DNA of 64,000 bases from contig NZ_GG730299.1 in NCBI RefSeq assembly GCF_000155975.1, forward strand, positions 2,016,882 through 2,080,881, in the 5' to 3' direction. Below the pieces are notes generated by a model. It had not been told where the DNA came from. It saw only the letters and a list, made by a program, of their open reading frames with translations, and did no database searches. Every line of letters starts with the position of its first letter. Within the stretch, counting starts at the first letter, position 1. The stretch is from Citrobacter youngae ATCC 29220. GTDB taxonomy: Bacteria > Pseudomonadota > Gammaproteobacteria > Enterobacterales > Enterobacteriaceae. Positions 19,565 through 28,837 of the stretch are shown here, piece by piece. The position numbers were made by a program, and so were the translations under genes.

Positions 19565-21802
19565 ATGCGCTGGATCCTGTTGGTCTTATTTTGTCTGCTG
19601 AGCATACCGTCTCACGCGGTGACGATACCCGGCGTCACAACCACTGCATCAGCCGACCCGCAAACGCCCCCCGCCAAAGAACCTGATGTTGAGCAAAAGA
19701 AAGCCGCTTACGCCGCGCTGGCTGACGTACTGGATAATGAGGCATCGCGCCAGGAATTGATTGGTCAATTGCGTAAAGTCGCGGCAACACCCCCTCCGGA
19801 ACCTGTGCCTGTTATTGTCCCTCCCACGCTAACTGAAGAAAAAACGGTGCTGGAAAACGTGACAGATATCAGTCGTCACTATAGTGAGGCGCTTTCCGAC
19901 CGCTTTGCTCAGCTTTATCGCAACATCACCGACGCCCCGCATAAAACCTTTAACCCGCAAACCTTCACCAATGCCCTGACCCATTTTTTAATGCTGGCAG
20001 CATCGGTGTTCGGATTTTACTGGCTGATCCGCCTGTGCGCCCTGCCGCTGTATCGTAAGATGGGACAATGGGCGCGCCGGAAAAACCGCGAACGCAGCAA
20101 CTGGCTACAGCTTCCGGCAATGATTGTCGGCGCATTTATTATCGATTTATTGCTGCTGGCGCTGACGCTGTTTATAGGGCAGATACTAAGCGACCGAATG
20201 AACGCCGGGAGCCGCACCATCGCTTTCCAGCAAAGCCTGTTCCTCAACGCCTTTGCGCTGATTGAGTTCTTCAAAGCTATTTTACGTCTGATATTTTGCC
20301 CAACGGTGGCGGAGCTACGTCCGTTTAATATTCAGGATGCTGGCGCACGCTACTGGAATCGCCGTTTGAGCTCACTGAGCAGCCTGATTGGCTACGGACT
20401 GATTGTTGCCGTGCCTATTATCTCCAATCAGGTCAACGTGCAGGTCGGCGCGATGGCAAACGTCATCATCATGCTGTGTATCACGCTATGGGCGCTGTAC
20501 CTGATATTCCGGAACAAGAAAGAGATAACGCAGCATTTACTTAATCTGGCGGAACGATCGTTGGCTTTTTTCAGCCTGTTTATCCGCGCCTTTGCGCTGG
20601 TATGGCATTGGCTGGCCAGCGCTTACTTCATTGTGCTGTTTTTCTTCTCGCTGTTTGACCCCGGCAACAGCCTGAAATTCATGATGGGCGCTACGCTGCG
20701 TAGCCTGGTGATTATCGGCATCGCCGCCTTTATTTCCGGCATGCTTTCGCGCTGGATAGCCAAAACGATTACCCTGTCGCCACACACCCAGCGCAGTTAC
20801 CCGGAATTACAAAAACGGCTGAATGGCTGGCTGTCGACGGCGTTAAGCGTGGCACGGATCCTGACGGTGTGCGTCGCGGTAATGCTGCTACTCAATGCCT
20901 GGGGACTGTTCGACTTCTGGAACTGGCTGCATTACGGCGCAGGAGAGAAAACGGTGGATATCCTGATCCGCATCGCGCTGATTCTCTTCTTCTCCGCCAT
21001 CGGCTGGACGATACTTGCCAGCCTGATTGAAAATCGTCTGGCCTCCGATATTCACGGTCGACCGCTACCCAGCGCGCGCACCCGTACGCTGCTGACGCTG
21101 TTCCGTAACGCGCTGGCGGTGATCATAAGCACGATCACCATCATGATTGTGCTCTCCGAAATTGGCGTCAATATCGCCCCCTTACTGGCCGGGGCCGGGG
21201 CGCTGGGGCTGGCGATCTCTTTCGGCTCGCAAACGTTGGTAAAAGACATTATCACCGGGATCTTTATTCAGTTCGAAAATGGTATGAACACAGGCGATCT
21301 GGTGACTATCGGCCCACTCACCGGTACGGTTGAACGGATGTCCATCCGTTCCGTGGGCGTGCGCCAGGATACCGGGGCTTACCATATTATTCCCTGGTCA
21401 TCGATAACGACCTTCGCCAACTTTGTGCGTGGGATTGGATCGGTTGTCGCCAATTACGACGTAGACCGCCATGAGGATGCGGATAAAGCGAATCAGGCGT
21501 TGAAAGACGCGGTTGCTGCGGTGATGGAAAAGGACGATATTCGCGGGCTTATTATTGGCGAACCGTCGTTTGCCGGGATTGTGGGATTAACCAATACGGC
21601 ATTCACGCTGCGGGTCTCGTTTACTACCCTACCGCTGAAGCAGTGGACCGTCCGTTTCGCGCTCGATAGCCAGGTGAAGAAACACTTCGATCTGGCCAAC
21701 GCACGCGCTCCGGTACAGACGTATCAGGTCTTACCTGCTCCGGCGAATAGCCCTGCGTCGGCGGCAAGCGAACCGCTGCCGCCAACCGAGCCAACGCTTT
21801 AG
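19565..21802 (+). CDS. ybiO: Mechanosensitive channel of moderate conductance YbiO (MscS family)
   Basis: A large inner-membrane MscS-family channel, 745 residues. A signal-like N terminus (to about residue 18) leads to a periplasmic region with a proline-rich stretch ([12 protein letters not shown]) and many membrane helices. The conserved MscS pore helix and beta domain are in the C-terminal third ([23 protein letters not shown], about residues 540-565), followed by the cytoplasmic vestibule. The ATG at 19565 follows GGGAGGAGTC. The last four bases overlap the convergent gene rlmF. Confidence 0.93.
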   Translation: MRWILLVLFCLLSIPSHAVTIPGVTTTASADPQTPPAKEPDVEQKKAAYAALADVLDNEASRQELIGQLRKVAATPPPEPVPVIVPPTLTEEKTVLENVTDISRHYSEALSDRFAQLYRNITDAPHKTFNPQTFTNALTHFLMLAASVFGFYWLIRLCALPLYRKMGQWARRKNRERSNWLQLPAMIVGAFIIDLLLLALTLFIGQILSDRMNAGSRTIAFQQSLFLNAFALIEFFKAILRLIFCPTVAELRPFNIQDAGARYWNRRLSSLSSLIGYGLIVAVPIISNQVNVQVGAMANVIIMLCITLWALYLIFRNKKEITQHLLNLAERSLAFFSLFIRAFALVWHWLASAYFIVLFFFSLFDPGNSLKFMMGATLRSLVIIGIAAFISGMLSRWIAKTITLSPHTQRSYPELQKRLNGWLSTALSVARILTVCVAVMLLLNAWGLFDFWNWLHYGAGEKTVDILIRIALILFFSAIGWTILASLIENRLASDIHGRPLPSARTRTLLTLFRNALAVIISTITIMIVLSEIGVNIAPLLAGAGALGLAISFGSQTLVKDIITGIFIQFENGMNTGDLVTIGPLTGTVERMSIRSVGVRQDTGAYHIIPWSSITTFANFVRGIGSVVANYDVDRHEDADKANQALKDAVAAVMEKDDIRGLIIGEPSFAGIVGLTNTAFTLRVSFTTLPLKQWTVRFALDSQVKKHFDLANARAPVQTYQVLPAPANSPASAASEPLPPTEPTL

Positions 21803-22725
21803 CGTTTACGCGCCATAAAACGGCGACGCTGATCGTTATCCATAAAGGTCCAGGCAATAAAGCGGCTCTGCTTTTGCCCCTGGGCCATCTCTTTTTTAAC
21901 CACTTTGACTGCGCCCACATCCGTTAACGCGTGGTACAGCGGAGGCAAGTTCTCACCACGTGAAACCAGCGTGGTAAACCACATCACCTGACGGCCAAAA
22001 GCCTGGCTTTCGGCGATCATTTTCTTAATGAATGCCACTTCACCGCCTTCACACCACAGCTCCTGCTGTTGCCCGCCAAAGTTCAGCGCATCATCTTTGT
22101 CCTGACCGAGATTACGGCGTTTACGTTCGCTTCCGGCGCGTGCAGAAGCGGCGGAATCGTGGAATGGCGGATTGCACACCGTGGCTTCATACTGCTCATT
22201 TTTGTGAATGATACCGTTGAAGATTGAGGCGGCATCTTTCTGGCGGCGCAGACGAATTGCGCGCGTTAAACCCGGATTGGCGTTAACTATCGCCTGAGCG
22301 CTGTTAAACGCTTCGCTACTGGTCTCGCTGCCGGTAAAACGCCAGCCATATTCATGCGCGCCAATCAGCGGATAAATGCAGTTTGCCCCAACCCCTACAT
22401 CCAGCACGCTCGCATTTGCAGGAATGGTGCCGGTAGTTTCACCTAACAGGTCGGCCAGATGGTGAATGTAATCCGCACGACCTGGAACCGGCGGGCACAG
22501 AAACCCTTCCGGAATATCCCAGTTTTTGACCGCATAAAAATGCGCCAGCAGTGCTTTGTTGAGCGCTTTTACTGCCTGCGGATTGGCGAAATCAACACTC
22601 TGCTCGCCGCCGGGCGTGAGGGTGAGAAATTGCGTCAGCTCGGGCGTAACCTGGCATAAAGTCGCAAGATCATAACGGCCATTGTGGCGGTTGCGTGGGT
22701 GTAATCCCGGTTTCTGGGGGGACAT
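21799..22725 (-). CDS. rlmF: 23S rRNA m6A1618 methyltransferase RlmF
   Basis: Methylates N6 of adenine 1618 of 23S rRNA; 308 residues as in E. coli. SAM binding is around [14 protein letters not shown], and the catalytic CNPPFHDS motif near residue 180 is the NPPF motif typical of N6-adenine methyltransferases. It is cytoplasmic. Its 3' end overlaps ybiO tail-to-tail by four bases. Confidence 0.94.
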   Translation of the reverse strand: MSPQKPGLHPRNRHNGRYDLATLCQVTPELTQFLTLTPGGEQSVDFANPQAVKALNKALLAHFYAVKNWDIPEGFLCPPVPGRADYIHHLADLLGETTGTIPANASVLDVGVGANCIYPLIGAHEYGWRFTGSETSSEAFNSAQAIVNANPGLTRAIRLRRQKDAASIFNGIIHKNEQYEATVCNPPFHDSAASARAGSERKRRNLGQDKDDALNFGGQQQELWCEGGEVAFIKKMIAESQAFGRQVMWFTTLVSRGENLPPLYHALTDVGAVKVVKKEMAQGQKQSRFIAWTFMDNDQRRRFMARKR

Positions 22726-22935
22726 AGCATTCTCCTTTTAACAGCGGCGTAAGATACCCGCATAACGCCACGCGGTAAACACACACAACAAGGAAATTTG
22801 ATTTTTTACGCTTGTTTATCGCCTTGCCGATCGTTCAAAAAACAGACAGTTCATCACCAGTTTTTTGCGGTAAATATCCTGTGCTGACGACCTAAACTTA
22901 TCAGGCACACCTGTTGTTTTTCAGAGGATATCACC

Positions 22936-23196
22936 ATGAAGAAATGCCTCACATTACTTGCCGCAACCGTACTGACCGGTATGACGTTTGCGTCCTTTGC
23001 CGCACAGCCCAACACCAGCCCAGCAACCGGTCAGCTCCAGGCCTCCGGGACAGTATTCGCAACCGGCGCCTCTAACCTGAGCGATCTTGAAGACAAGCTG
23101 GCAGAGAAAGCAAAAGAGCAAGGCGCAAAAGGCTTTGTTGTTAACTCTGCGGGCGGTAAAAACCAGATGTACGGCTCCGCAACGATCTATAAGTAA
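22936..23196 (+). CDS. mcbA: Periplasmic biofilm/stress protein McbA (YbiM)
   Basis: A small secreted protein of 86 residues with a 22-23 residue signal peptide and a single YdgH/BhsA/McbA domain (GASNLSDLEDKLAEKAKEQGAKGFVVNSAGGKNQMYGSA). In E. coli, McbA affects colanic acid production and biofilm and is controlled by McbR. The start follows AGAGGAT. Its paralogue ybiJ lies 0.7 kb downstream, with ybiI between. In E. coli K-12 fiu and ybiX also lie in this gap; they are absent here. Confidence 0.9.
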   Translation: MKKCLTLLAATVLTGMTFASFAAQPNTSPATGQLQASGTVFATGASNLSDLEDKLAEKAKEQGAKGFVVNSAGGKNQMYGSATIYK

Positions 23197-23337
23197 CCCT
23201 CCCTCAACTCAACTGCATTCGTTCAGAATGCAGTTTGCTGCATCAATGGTCTGAAAATCGGGTAAGGCTGACGCGTGGTCGTTTTTCAGCCATCACATTC
23301 GCTATACTTATTCAGTAGATATCAGCAGGAGGTAAGC

Positions 23338-23604
23338 ATGGCATCCGGATGGGCAAATGACGACGCCGTTAACGAACAGATCAACAATACTATTGAAGAT
23401 GCTGTTGCCCGCGCCCGCGGTGAGTTACCGACAGGGGAAAGTTTGTATGAATGCGAAGAATGCGGCAATCCCATTCCGCAGGCCAGACGTGTGGCGGTGC
23501 CCGGCGTACGTTTGTGCATCACCTGTCAGCAGGATAAAGATTCACATAACTCCGCATTTTCAGGATATAATCGCAGGGGTTCGAAAGACAGCCAGCTACG
23601 CTGA
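23338..23604 (+). CDS. ybiI: DksA/TraR-type zinc finger protein YbiI
   Basis: A cytoplasmic protein of 88 residues with a four-cysteine zinc finger, C39-X2-C42 and C60-X2-C63 (CEECG...CITC), as in the DksA/TraR family, preceded by a helical N-terminal half. The function of YbiI is unknown; a ppGpp-independent effect on RNA polymerase secondary channel is only an analogy. The ATG at 23338 follows AGGAGGTAAGC; an upstream in-frame start at 23275 is rejected. Confidence 0.9.
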   Translation: MASGWANDDAVNEQINNTIEDAVARARGELPTGESLYECEECGNPIPQARRVAVPGVRLCITCQQDKDSHNSAFSGYNRRGSKDSQLR

Positions 23605-23905
23605 CCTATCTTTACCGAAAGCCGCAGCGCAAATAAGTTACTTTACGAGCACGCTTTTTCGCATGCCGTGTAGCAAAATGTGCCGTTGTCGCTCTCTCTG
23701 TAAAGCGCAATGACAAGAACTGTAAATCCCTCTTTCGAATTTATTAATATTCAATAAGTTATTTGTCATTCAATTTTTTTGATTGATGACGTCAATTCTA
23801 TTCGATTTTCTCTCGCATAAAAAAACGTGATACTTATCACATCGACGAAACAACGTCTTCTTACCAGAACACTGACTAACAGAACAAACCTGCGAGAGAT
23901 TAATC
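23605..23905. promoter_or_regulatory. ybiJ upstream region with CRP-type site
   Basis: 301 bp of AT-rich DNA. CGTGA-TACTTA-TCACA at 23826-23841 differs by one base from the CRP/FNR-type core TGTGA-N6-TCACA and lies about 72 bp before the ybiJ start. An imperfect A/T dyad (CAATTTTTTTGATTG, 23771-23785) lies further upstream. No gene was seen in the gap. Confidence 0.5.
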
Positions 23906-24166
23906 ATGAAAAATATTAAATTTGCCGTTGCCGCCATCGCCCTTTCTACCCTGTCATTTGGCGTTTTCGCTGCCGAGCCGGTTTCCTCCACTCAGGCACA
24001 AAGCATGAATAAAATTGGTGTGGTATCTGCCGATGGCGCCACTACGCTGGATGGCCTGGAAGCAAAACTGGCTGAAAAAGCGGCGGCTGCTGGCGCAACG
24101 GGTTACAACATCACTTCCGCTGTCGGCAACGACAAAATGAGCGGCACCGCGGTTATCTATAAATAA
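23906..24166 (+). CDS. ybiJ: Periplasmic YdgH/BhsA/McbA-domain protein YbiJ
   Basis: An 86-residue secreted protein with a signal peptide ending FGVFA and the same small domain as McbA (DGLEAKLAEKAAAAGATGYNITSAVGNDKMSGTAVIYK). It matches E. coli YbiJ. Function unknown; relatives are induced by stress. A CRP-like site lies upstream, and a strong terminator follows. It is about 45% similar to McbA by eye, a tandem duplication retained in enterobacteria. Confidence 0.9.
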   Translation: MKNIKFAVAAIALSTLSFGVFAAEPVSSTQAQSMNKIGVVSADGATTLDGLEAKLAEKAAAAGATGYNITSAVGNDKMSGTAVIYK

Positions 24167-24231
24167 CCGAAAGATTACCTGTACTACCCAATGCTCCAAC
24201 CCTCATTAACCCTGTTTGTTACCCTTTGTTT

Positions 24232-24262
24232 GCCCGTCCGCCACTGGACGGGCTTTTTTTTT
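24232..24262 (+). terminator. ybiJ terminator
   Basis: GCCCGTCC-GCCACT-GGACGGGC followed by nine T. It lies just before the hcxB stop codon of the opposite strand and acts for ybiJ; there is no T run in the other direction. Confidence 0.92.
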
Positions 24263-24264
24263 GT

Positions 24265-25350
24265 TTACTGTTCCAGTCGTTGACGAAACGCCTGCAATAC
24301 GTCTTCTGGCATCCCTATTTGCCGCGCGGCCTCGCAAATCGCCTGCCAGCTTCCGGCATCCAGCGGGATCCCCTGTTCCATCCGCGCCTGGCGGGTATTG
24401 ACCTCCCATTCCCCCGGCAACAGGATCGGGGCGTCATCCGCATGCGGGGAGGCTTTCACCCACTCAGCGAATGCCGCGACCTGCTTGTCGCAGTCCGGCG
24501 CACCAAACAGTTCCGGGTTCATAATAATGGTGGTCATACAGTTAATGATGGCATCCGCACTGGTCTGTAAGCTCTCCTCATGTGTGGTTTTACCACCAGA
24601 AAGCGCGCCGCCCATAATTTCGCACATTGCTGCCAGCGCATAACCCTTGTGTTGAGCGAAGGTGAGTAACGAACCCAGCGGAGAAACCTGCATCACGGCA
24701 GGATCGGTGGTGGGCGCCCCCTCGGCATCAATCAGACATCCCGGAGCCACCGGTTCGCCCTTATGCCATGCCACGCGGGTTTTGCCAAAGGCAATGGCGC
24801 TGGTTGCATAGTCCAGCAACAGCGGGAAGGTATTCTTACGCGGAAAAACGACGCAGAAGGGGTTGGTGCCAAAACGACTATCGCGGCCGTGGAACGGTGC
24901 GACCATCGGGATGCCCACCACATTCACAAAATGTACAGAGACAAAACCTGCCGCCGCACATTGTTCTGCCCAGTAACCGATACGTCCGATATGGTGCGAA
25001 TTATGTAACGCTACGGCGGCGATGCCGTACTGGCGCGCTTTTTCAATCCCCAGCGTAATTGCTTCGTGCGCCGCCACCTGGCCAAATGCGCAATCGCCAT
25101 CAAGCGTAATCACCGCCCCCGCATCTTTGACCACTTTGGCATGACGGTTGATCTGCAGATGTCCCTGCGAGAAGGAACGAATATAGCTTGGGATCATGCC
25201 GATACCGTGGGAGTCGTGCCCGGCGAGGTTAGAGGCAATCAGATGATCGGCCACCAGCCGCGCTTCCTGCTCGTTACTCCCCATCTGGTGAAAAACGGCC
25301 TGAATAAAGGCGTGCAGCGTCGGCACATGGAAGCGATGTCCACTGTTCAT
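24265..25350 (-). CDS. hcxB: Hydroxycarboxylate dehydrogenase B (HcxB, YbiC)
   Basis: An NAD(P)-dependent 2-hydroxycarboxylate dehydrogenase of the malate/L-lactate (MDH2/LDH2) family; the E. coli enzyme interconverts 2-oxo and 2-hydroxy acids. Family signatures are SHGIGMIPSYIR around residue 48, HNSHHIGRIGYW near 118, and GTNPFCVVFP near 165. The start at 25350 gives 361 residues, as in E. coli; an in-frame ATG at 25416 would add a basic, low-complexity tail and has no support. It lies upstream of nothing in the same operon and downstream of the ybiB gene on the same strand. Confidence 0.9.
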   Translation of the reverse strand: MNSGHRFHVPTLHAFIQAVFHQMGSNEQEARLVADHLIASNLAGHDSHGIGMIPSYIRSFSQGHLQINRHAKVVKDAGAVITLDGDCAFGQVAAHEAITLGIEKARQYGIAAVALHNSHHIGRIGYWAEQCAAAGFVSVHFVNVVGIPMVAPFHGRDSRFGTNPFCVVFPRKNTFPLLLDYATSAIAFGKTRVAWHKGEPVAPGCLIDAEGAPTTDPAVMQVSPLGSLLTFAQHKGYALAAMCEIMGGALSGGKTTHEESLQTSADAIINCMTTIIMNPELFGAPDCDKQVAAFAEWVKASPHADDAPILLPGEWEVNTRQARMEQGIPLDAGSWQAICEAARQIGMPEDVLQAFRQRLEQ

Positions 25351-25511
25351 TGTTATCTCCTGTTGTGTTGCGTGTTTGTTGTGTTTCTTATTTTTCAACA
25401 AACTATGCTGCGCCACGGCAGTCAGGAGATCAATAAACGTGCAGAAATTTCACGTTGTTACAAAGGATGAACCGACAGGCCAGGCAAAAGGCCCGTCGGA
25501 AGCACGAAAAA

Positions 25512-26480
25512 TCAGAAGCTTTGCCCGACGCGGGCCAGACCTTCAGCCAGCGTTGCGGATTCACCGGTTGCGACCAGGCAGCAGGCCATCTGAATTTTCA
25601 ACGAGGCCGGAACCGGCTCGCTTCCCGCCAGACAACGCTCAATCCAGCGCGCGGTGGTTTCCGGATCTTTTGCCACCGGCAGCGGTACCGGCTCGTCGGG
25701 CATCTCACTCTGACGGTCCTGCAGCACTCGCACACCGGATGAATCTATCAGGCTTATCTGCGGACAGCGCTGCGGGTTGGCATACACCTCGCCTTCCGTA
25801 CCGTGCATCAACAGGCCGCGACCACCGATGTCGCTAAAGAATTTCGCCACCCGCGACACGTATTCCGGGTGGGAGACGCTGGAAAGACGCAGCGCGGCAT
25901 CTTCAGCAAACGGGGTGGCTAATTTAGCCAGCGTATGCGCGCTGTTACGCACCCCCATTCTCCAGCGCATCGCCAGCTGTTTCTCCAGCGGAGGACACAG
26001 CGCGCTCACCGGAATAAACACCGGCTCATGACCATCAAGTTTTGCCTGCGCCTGCCCCGCATGCAGCGTTGGCGTAATGCCCATCAGTTCGAAAATGGTT
26101 TCTGTCAGCACGCGGGTGGGATCTTCGCTGACGCCGTGCACCACCACCGGGAAGCCCAGCTTGTGCAGCAAAATTGCCAGCAACGGGGTCAGATTCGCCT
26201 GCTTGCGCGCGCCGTTATAGCTGGGAATAACAATGGGCATGGGTTTGGCAACCGGCGGCGTCAGGCGAATGGTATGGTTCTGCATCGCTTCGTAAAAGCC
26301 CAGCATCTCCGCTTCACCCTCGCCTTTAATACGCAGCGCAATCAGCACGCCGCCCATTTCAAGGTCGGGGACATCGCCGTTCAGCATATGGGTATACAGT
26401 CCGCGAGCAGTATCCTTATCAAGGTCACGCGCGTGATTTTTCCCTCGCCCAATCTCTTTGATGATTTTGCGGTAATCCAT
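25512..26480 (-). CDS. ybiB: TrpD2-family DNA-binding protein YbiB
   Basis: A 322-residue protein with the fold of anthranilate phosphoribosyltransferase. E. coli YbiB is known to bind nucleic acid and lacks phosphoribosyltransferase activity. The N-terminal four-helix domain includes YRKIIKEIGRGKNHARDL, and the central segment (SYNGARKQANLTPL) replaces the phosphoribosyl diphosphate loop. It is separated by 29 bp from dinG upstream, so dinG-ybiB is likely one operon controlled by LexA. Confidence 0.9.
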   Translation of the reverse strand: MDYRKIIKEIGRGKNHARDLDKDTARGLYTHMLNGDVPDLEMGGVLIALRIKGEGEAEMLGFYEAMQNHTIRLTPPVAKPMPIVIPSYNGARKQANLTPLLAILLHKLGFPVVVHGVSEDPTRVLTETIFELMGITPTLHAGQAQAKLDGHEPVFIPVSALCPPLEKQLAMRWRMGVRNSAHTLAKLATPFAEDAALRLSSVSHPEYVSRVAKFFSDIGGRGLLMHGTEGEVYANPQRCPQISLIDSSGVRVLQDRQSEMPDEPVPLPVAKDPETTARWIERCLAGSEPVPASLKIQMACCLVATGESATLAEGLARVGQSF

Positions 26481-26509
26481 CGATAACTCCTTGCCTGTTG
26501 CTCACATCG

Positions 26510-28660
26510 TTAACGCCGACGGCGGCGCGTGGGTTTCACTTTTTCTTTTGGTTTTACTATAACGTCTGGCACCGCAGGTTGCTCTATCGGAAATATGGGT
26601 AACGCATTCAGCAAACGCTTGCCGTAGTTTTTGGTCAATAACCGCTTATCGTAGATAACGACTTCGCCCCAGCAGCCGTGACTACGGATGAGTCGCCCGA
26701 CCTGCTGGATCAAATTGAACGACGCCGCCGGTAAACTCTGCACCTCAAAGGGATAGCGGTTCAGGCTTTTTAGCCATTCGCCTTCGGTGATCACTACCGG
26801 ACTGTCGATTGGCGGAAAGGCAATTTTGTGAATATGCACCTGGGTCAGCAGGTCGCCTTTCAAATCCAGACCTTCGGCAAAAGACTGCAGCCCGACCAGC
26901 ACGCTGCGCTCGCCGTTTTGTACCCGGTTGCGGTGTAGCTCCACCAGACGATAGCGCGGCTGATCGCCCTGTACCAGCAACAGCAGACGCAGATCGGTCA
27001 CGTGTTCAAGAAAACGCTGCATCGCCCGACCGCTGGCAAACAGCACCAGCATGCCCTGATGCTTTTTGCTTTCCAGCTGTTCGCGAAAATAGGCGGCCAT
27101 TTCCGCGATATGCTGCTCTTCGTTCTCCATCAACGGTTCATAGCGCATCTGCGGAATAACAATTTTGCCTTGCTCAACATGATTAAACGGTGAATCGAGC
27201 GCGACGAAGCGGTCCCCGGCCTTTTCTTTCAGGCCGCTCATCTCTTGCAGGCGCGAGAAGCTGTTGAGCGAACGCAGCGTGGCGGAGGTGACGATAATAT
27301 GCGGTACGCTGCGCCACAGCAGCCTTTCCAGTTGATCGCTGACGCGGATCCCTACGCAGTGAAACCAGACGTGGATCTGCCCGTCACGCACTTCGCGCGT
27401 CGCCCATTTACTCACCGGCGCGCCTGACGACTGCGCCAGCGAGGCCAGCCGCCACAGCTTGCTTTGCGCTTCGAACATGCCCAGCGCCCGGTTCATCTGC
27501 AGAATAACCCGATGCAGACGCACAATATCGTGAGTGCCGGTTTTTTCGCTGAGATCGTTAAGGAACAGTTCCGCCAGACCGCGCAGCATTTCCGTGAGCT
27601 TCGCCAGACGCTGGCAAATCTCCATCACTTCGGCGGGCAGTTCACCCATCGCAAAGCGGTGCTCGGCTTCCTGGGTGGCGGGCATATACAGATTAAGAAT
27701 GTTATTGAGCGAAGAAATCAGTTCATACAGTTCTTCGCAGTGGCCGTTCAGACGCTCGGCATTTGCCAGCGGCGGCGTGGTTTTGGGGCGAAACTGCTCC
27801 AGGCAGGTTGCCACTAACTTACAAAACAGATCCAACTGCAGCCGATACCAGGGGGCGCTGATTTCCGCGCTCATCTCCAGCGCATCGCGCGCAACGTCCG
27901 GCAAGTGGTGGCCTTCATCAAGCACCAGCAGCAGATTTTTCGCCTCCGGCAGCACGGCCTCGCTTTCCATGGCTGCCATCACCAGCGCGTGGTTGGCCAC
28001 CACCACTTCGGCTTCCTGGATTTCCCGGCGGGCGACAAAAAAAGGGCATTCACGATAATAGTGACAATTCCGATTCAGACAGCTGGCTTTATCGGTGCTC
28101 AGGCGTTGCCAGAGCCCGTCGTCGATGGCGATATCCGTATGATCGCGCAGCCCATCCCATTTATAGGTGTCGAGGTCGCCTTTCAGCCTGGCACAGCGCT
28201 TTTGTTCTTCCTGGTTATTTGGCGTCAGGTCATCGTCGAGAAAGGCCAGCAGATCCTGCTGATTGGGTTCGGTACTGGCAAGCGCCGCTAAGTTACGCGG
28301 GCAGACATAGCGCCCACGACCGAACGCGGCGGTAAAACGCAGGTCGGGAATAATTTTGCGCAGCAGCGGCAAATCTTTGCTGTAGATCTGATCCTGCAAG
28401 GCGACGTTGGCGGTGCTGACCACCAGCGTTTTTTGTTCTTCACGGGCAATAGCGATTCCCGGAATTAAATAGGACAGGGTTTTCCCCACCCCGGTTGGCG
28501 CTTCAATTGCCAGATGCCGCCCTTCTTCCCCGGAGAGCGTTTTCGCGACGTCAGCAATCATCTGCCGCTGCGGTGCACGGGGGATAAAGTCGGGGATCTG
28601 TTCCTGAAGCGCCTTATACCAGGCGGCGATTTGCGCTTTCAGCGCAGCCGTAAGTGCCAT
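26510..28660 (-). CDS. dinG: ATP-dependent DNA helicase DinG
   Basis: An SOS-induced superfamily 2 (XPD-like) 5'-3' helicase of 716 residues. Walker A is EAPTGVGKT (about 51-59), Walker B is LDEGHH (about 246-251), and four cysteines at 120, 194, 199 and 205 (YVCPRN, SCLNRNCHYYRECPF) bind the 4Fe-4S cluster. QQVGRLIRS near residue 650 is the arginine-finger motif VI. The start at 28660 gives the E. coli length. A LexA-like site lies 15-34 bp upstream. Confidence 0.96.
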   Translation of the reverse strand: MALTAALKAQIAAWYKALQEQIPDFIPRAPQRQMIADVAKTLSGEEGRHLAIEAPTGVGKTLSYLIPGIAIAREEQKTLVVSTANVALQDQIYSKDLPLLRKIIPDLRFTAAFGRGRYVCPRNLAALASTEPNQQDLLAFLDDDLTPNNQEEQKRCARLKGDLDTYKWDGLRDHTDIAIDDGLWQRLSTDKASCLNRNCHYYRECPFFVARREIQEAEVVVANHALVMAAMESEAVLPEAKNLLLVLDEGHHLPDVARDALEMSAEISAPWYRLQLDLFCKLVATCLEQFRPKTTPPLANAERLNGHCEELYELISSLNNILNLYMPATQEAEHRFAMGELPAEVMEICQRLAKLTEMLRGLAELFLNDLSEKTGTHDIVRLHRVILQMNRALGMFEAQSKLWRLASLAQSSGAPVSKWATREVRDGQIHVWFHCVGIRVSDQLERLLWRSVPHIIVTSATLRSLNSFSRLQEMSGLKEKAGDRFVALDSPFNHVEQGKIVIPQMRYEPLMENEEQHIAEMAAYFREQLESKKHQGMLVLFASGRAMQRFLEHVTDLRLLLLVQGDQPRYRLVELHRNRVQNGERSVLVGLQSFAEGLDLKGDLLTQVHIHKIAFPPIDSPVVITEGEWLKSLNRYPFEVQSLPAASFNLIQQVGRLIRSHGCWGEVVIYDKRLLTKNYGKRLLNALPIFPIEQPAVPDVIVKPKEKVKPTRRRRR

Positions 28661-28674
28661 GAGAAAACCTGAAA

Positions 28675-28694
28675 TACTGTATAAACAGCCACTA
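28675..28694. promoter_or_regulatory. LexA box before dinG
   Basis: TACTGTATAAACAGCCACTA has the left CTG-TATA half of a LexA box, with a relaxed right half (CAC for CAG), as in the known E. coli dinG operator. It covers the dinG promoter region. Confidence 0.65.
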
Positions 28695-28767
28695 TTGTGG
28701 CACATTTCAGGCGTTGGATGTACCTTTTTCCCCCATTCTGGAAAGCGCTTCGCAGCGCTGACTTAAA

Positions 28768-28837
28768 TTGCCGGAAGGCGGCTTACACCCTGTTCGGCCT
28801 ACAGTTAGGTACATTGCAGGCCGAATAAACGCGTCGG
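28768..28837. repeat. REP pair between dinG and the transporter gene
   Basis: TTGCCGGAAGGCGGC...TTCGGCCTACA (28768-28803) and GCAGGCCGAATAAACGCGTCGGC (28816-28838). The element marks the left edge of the accessory cluster. Confidence 0.75.

Noticed and set aside
23357-23713. A 118-codon plus-strand ORF overlapping ybiI
   Set aside because: It is a frame-shifted reading of ybiI plus the non-coding gap; no ribosome binding site or family match.
23731-23750. TCTTTCGAATTT as a fourth copy of the ACTTTCATTCGAAA motif
   Set aside because: Only TTTCGAA is shared and the CATTCGAAA core is missing, so it does not count as a copy.
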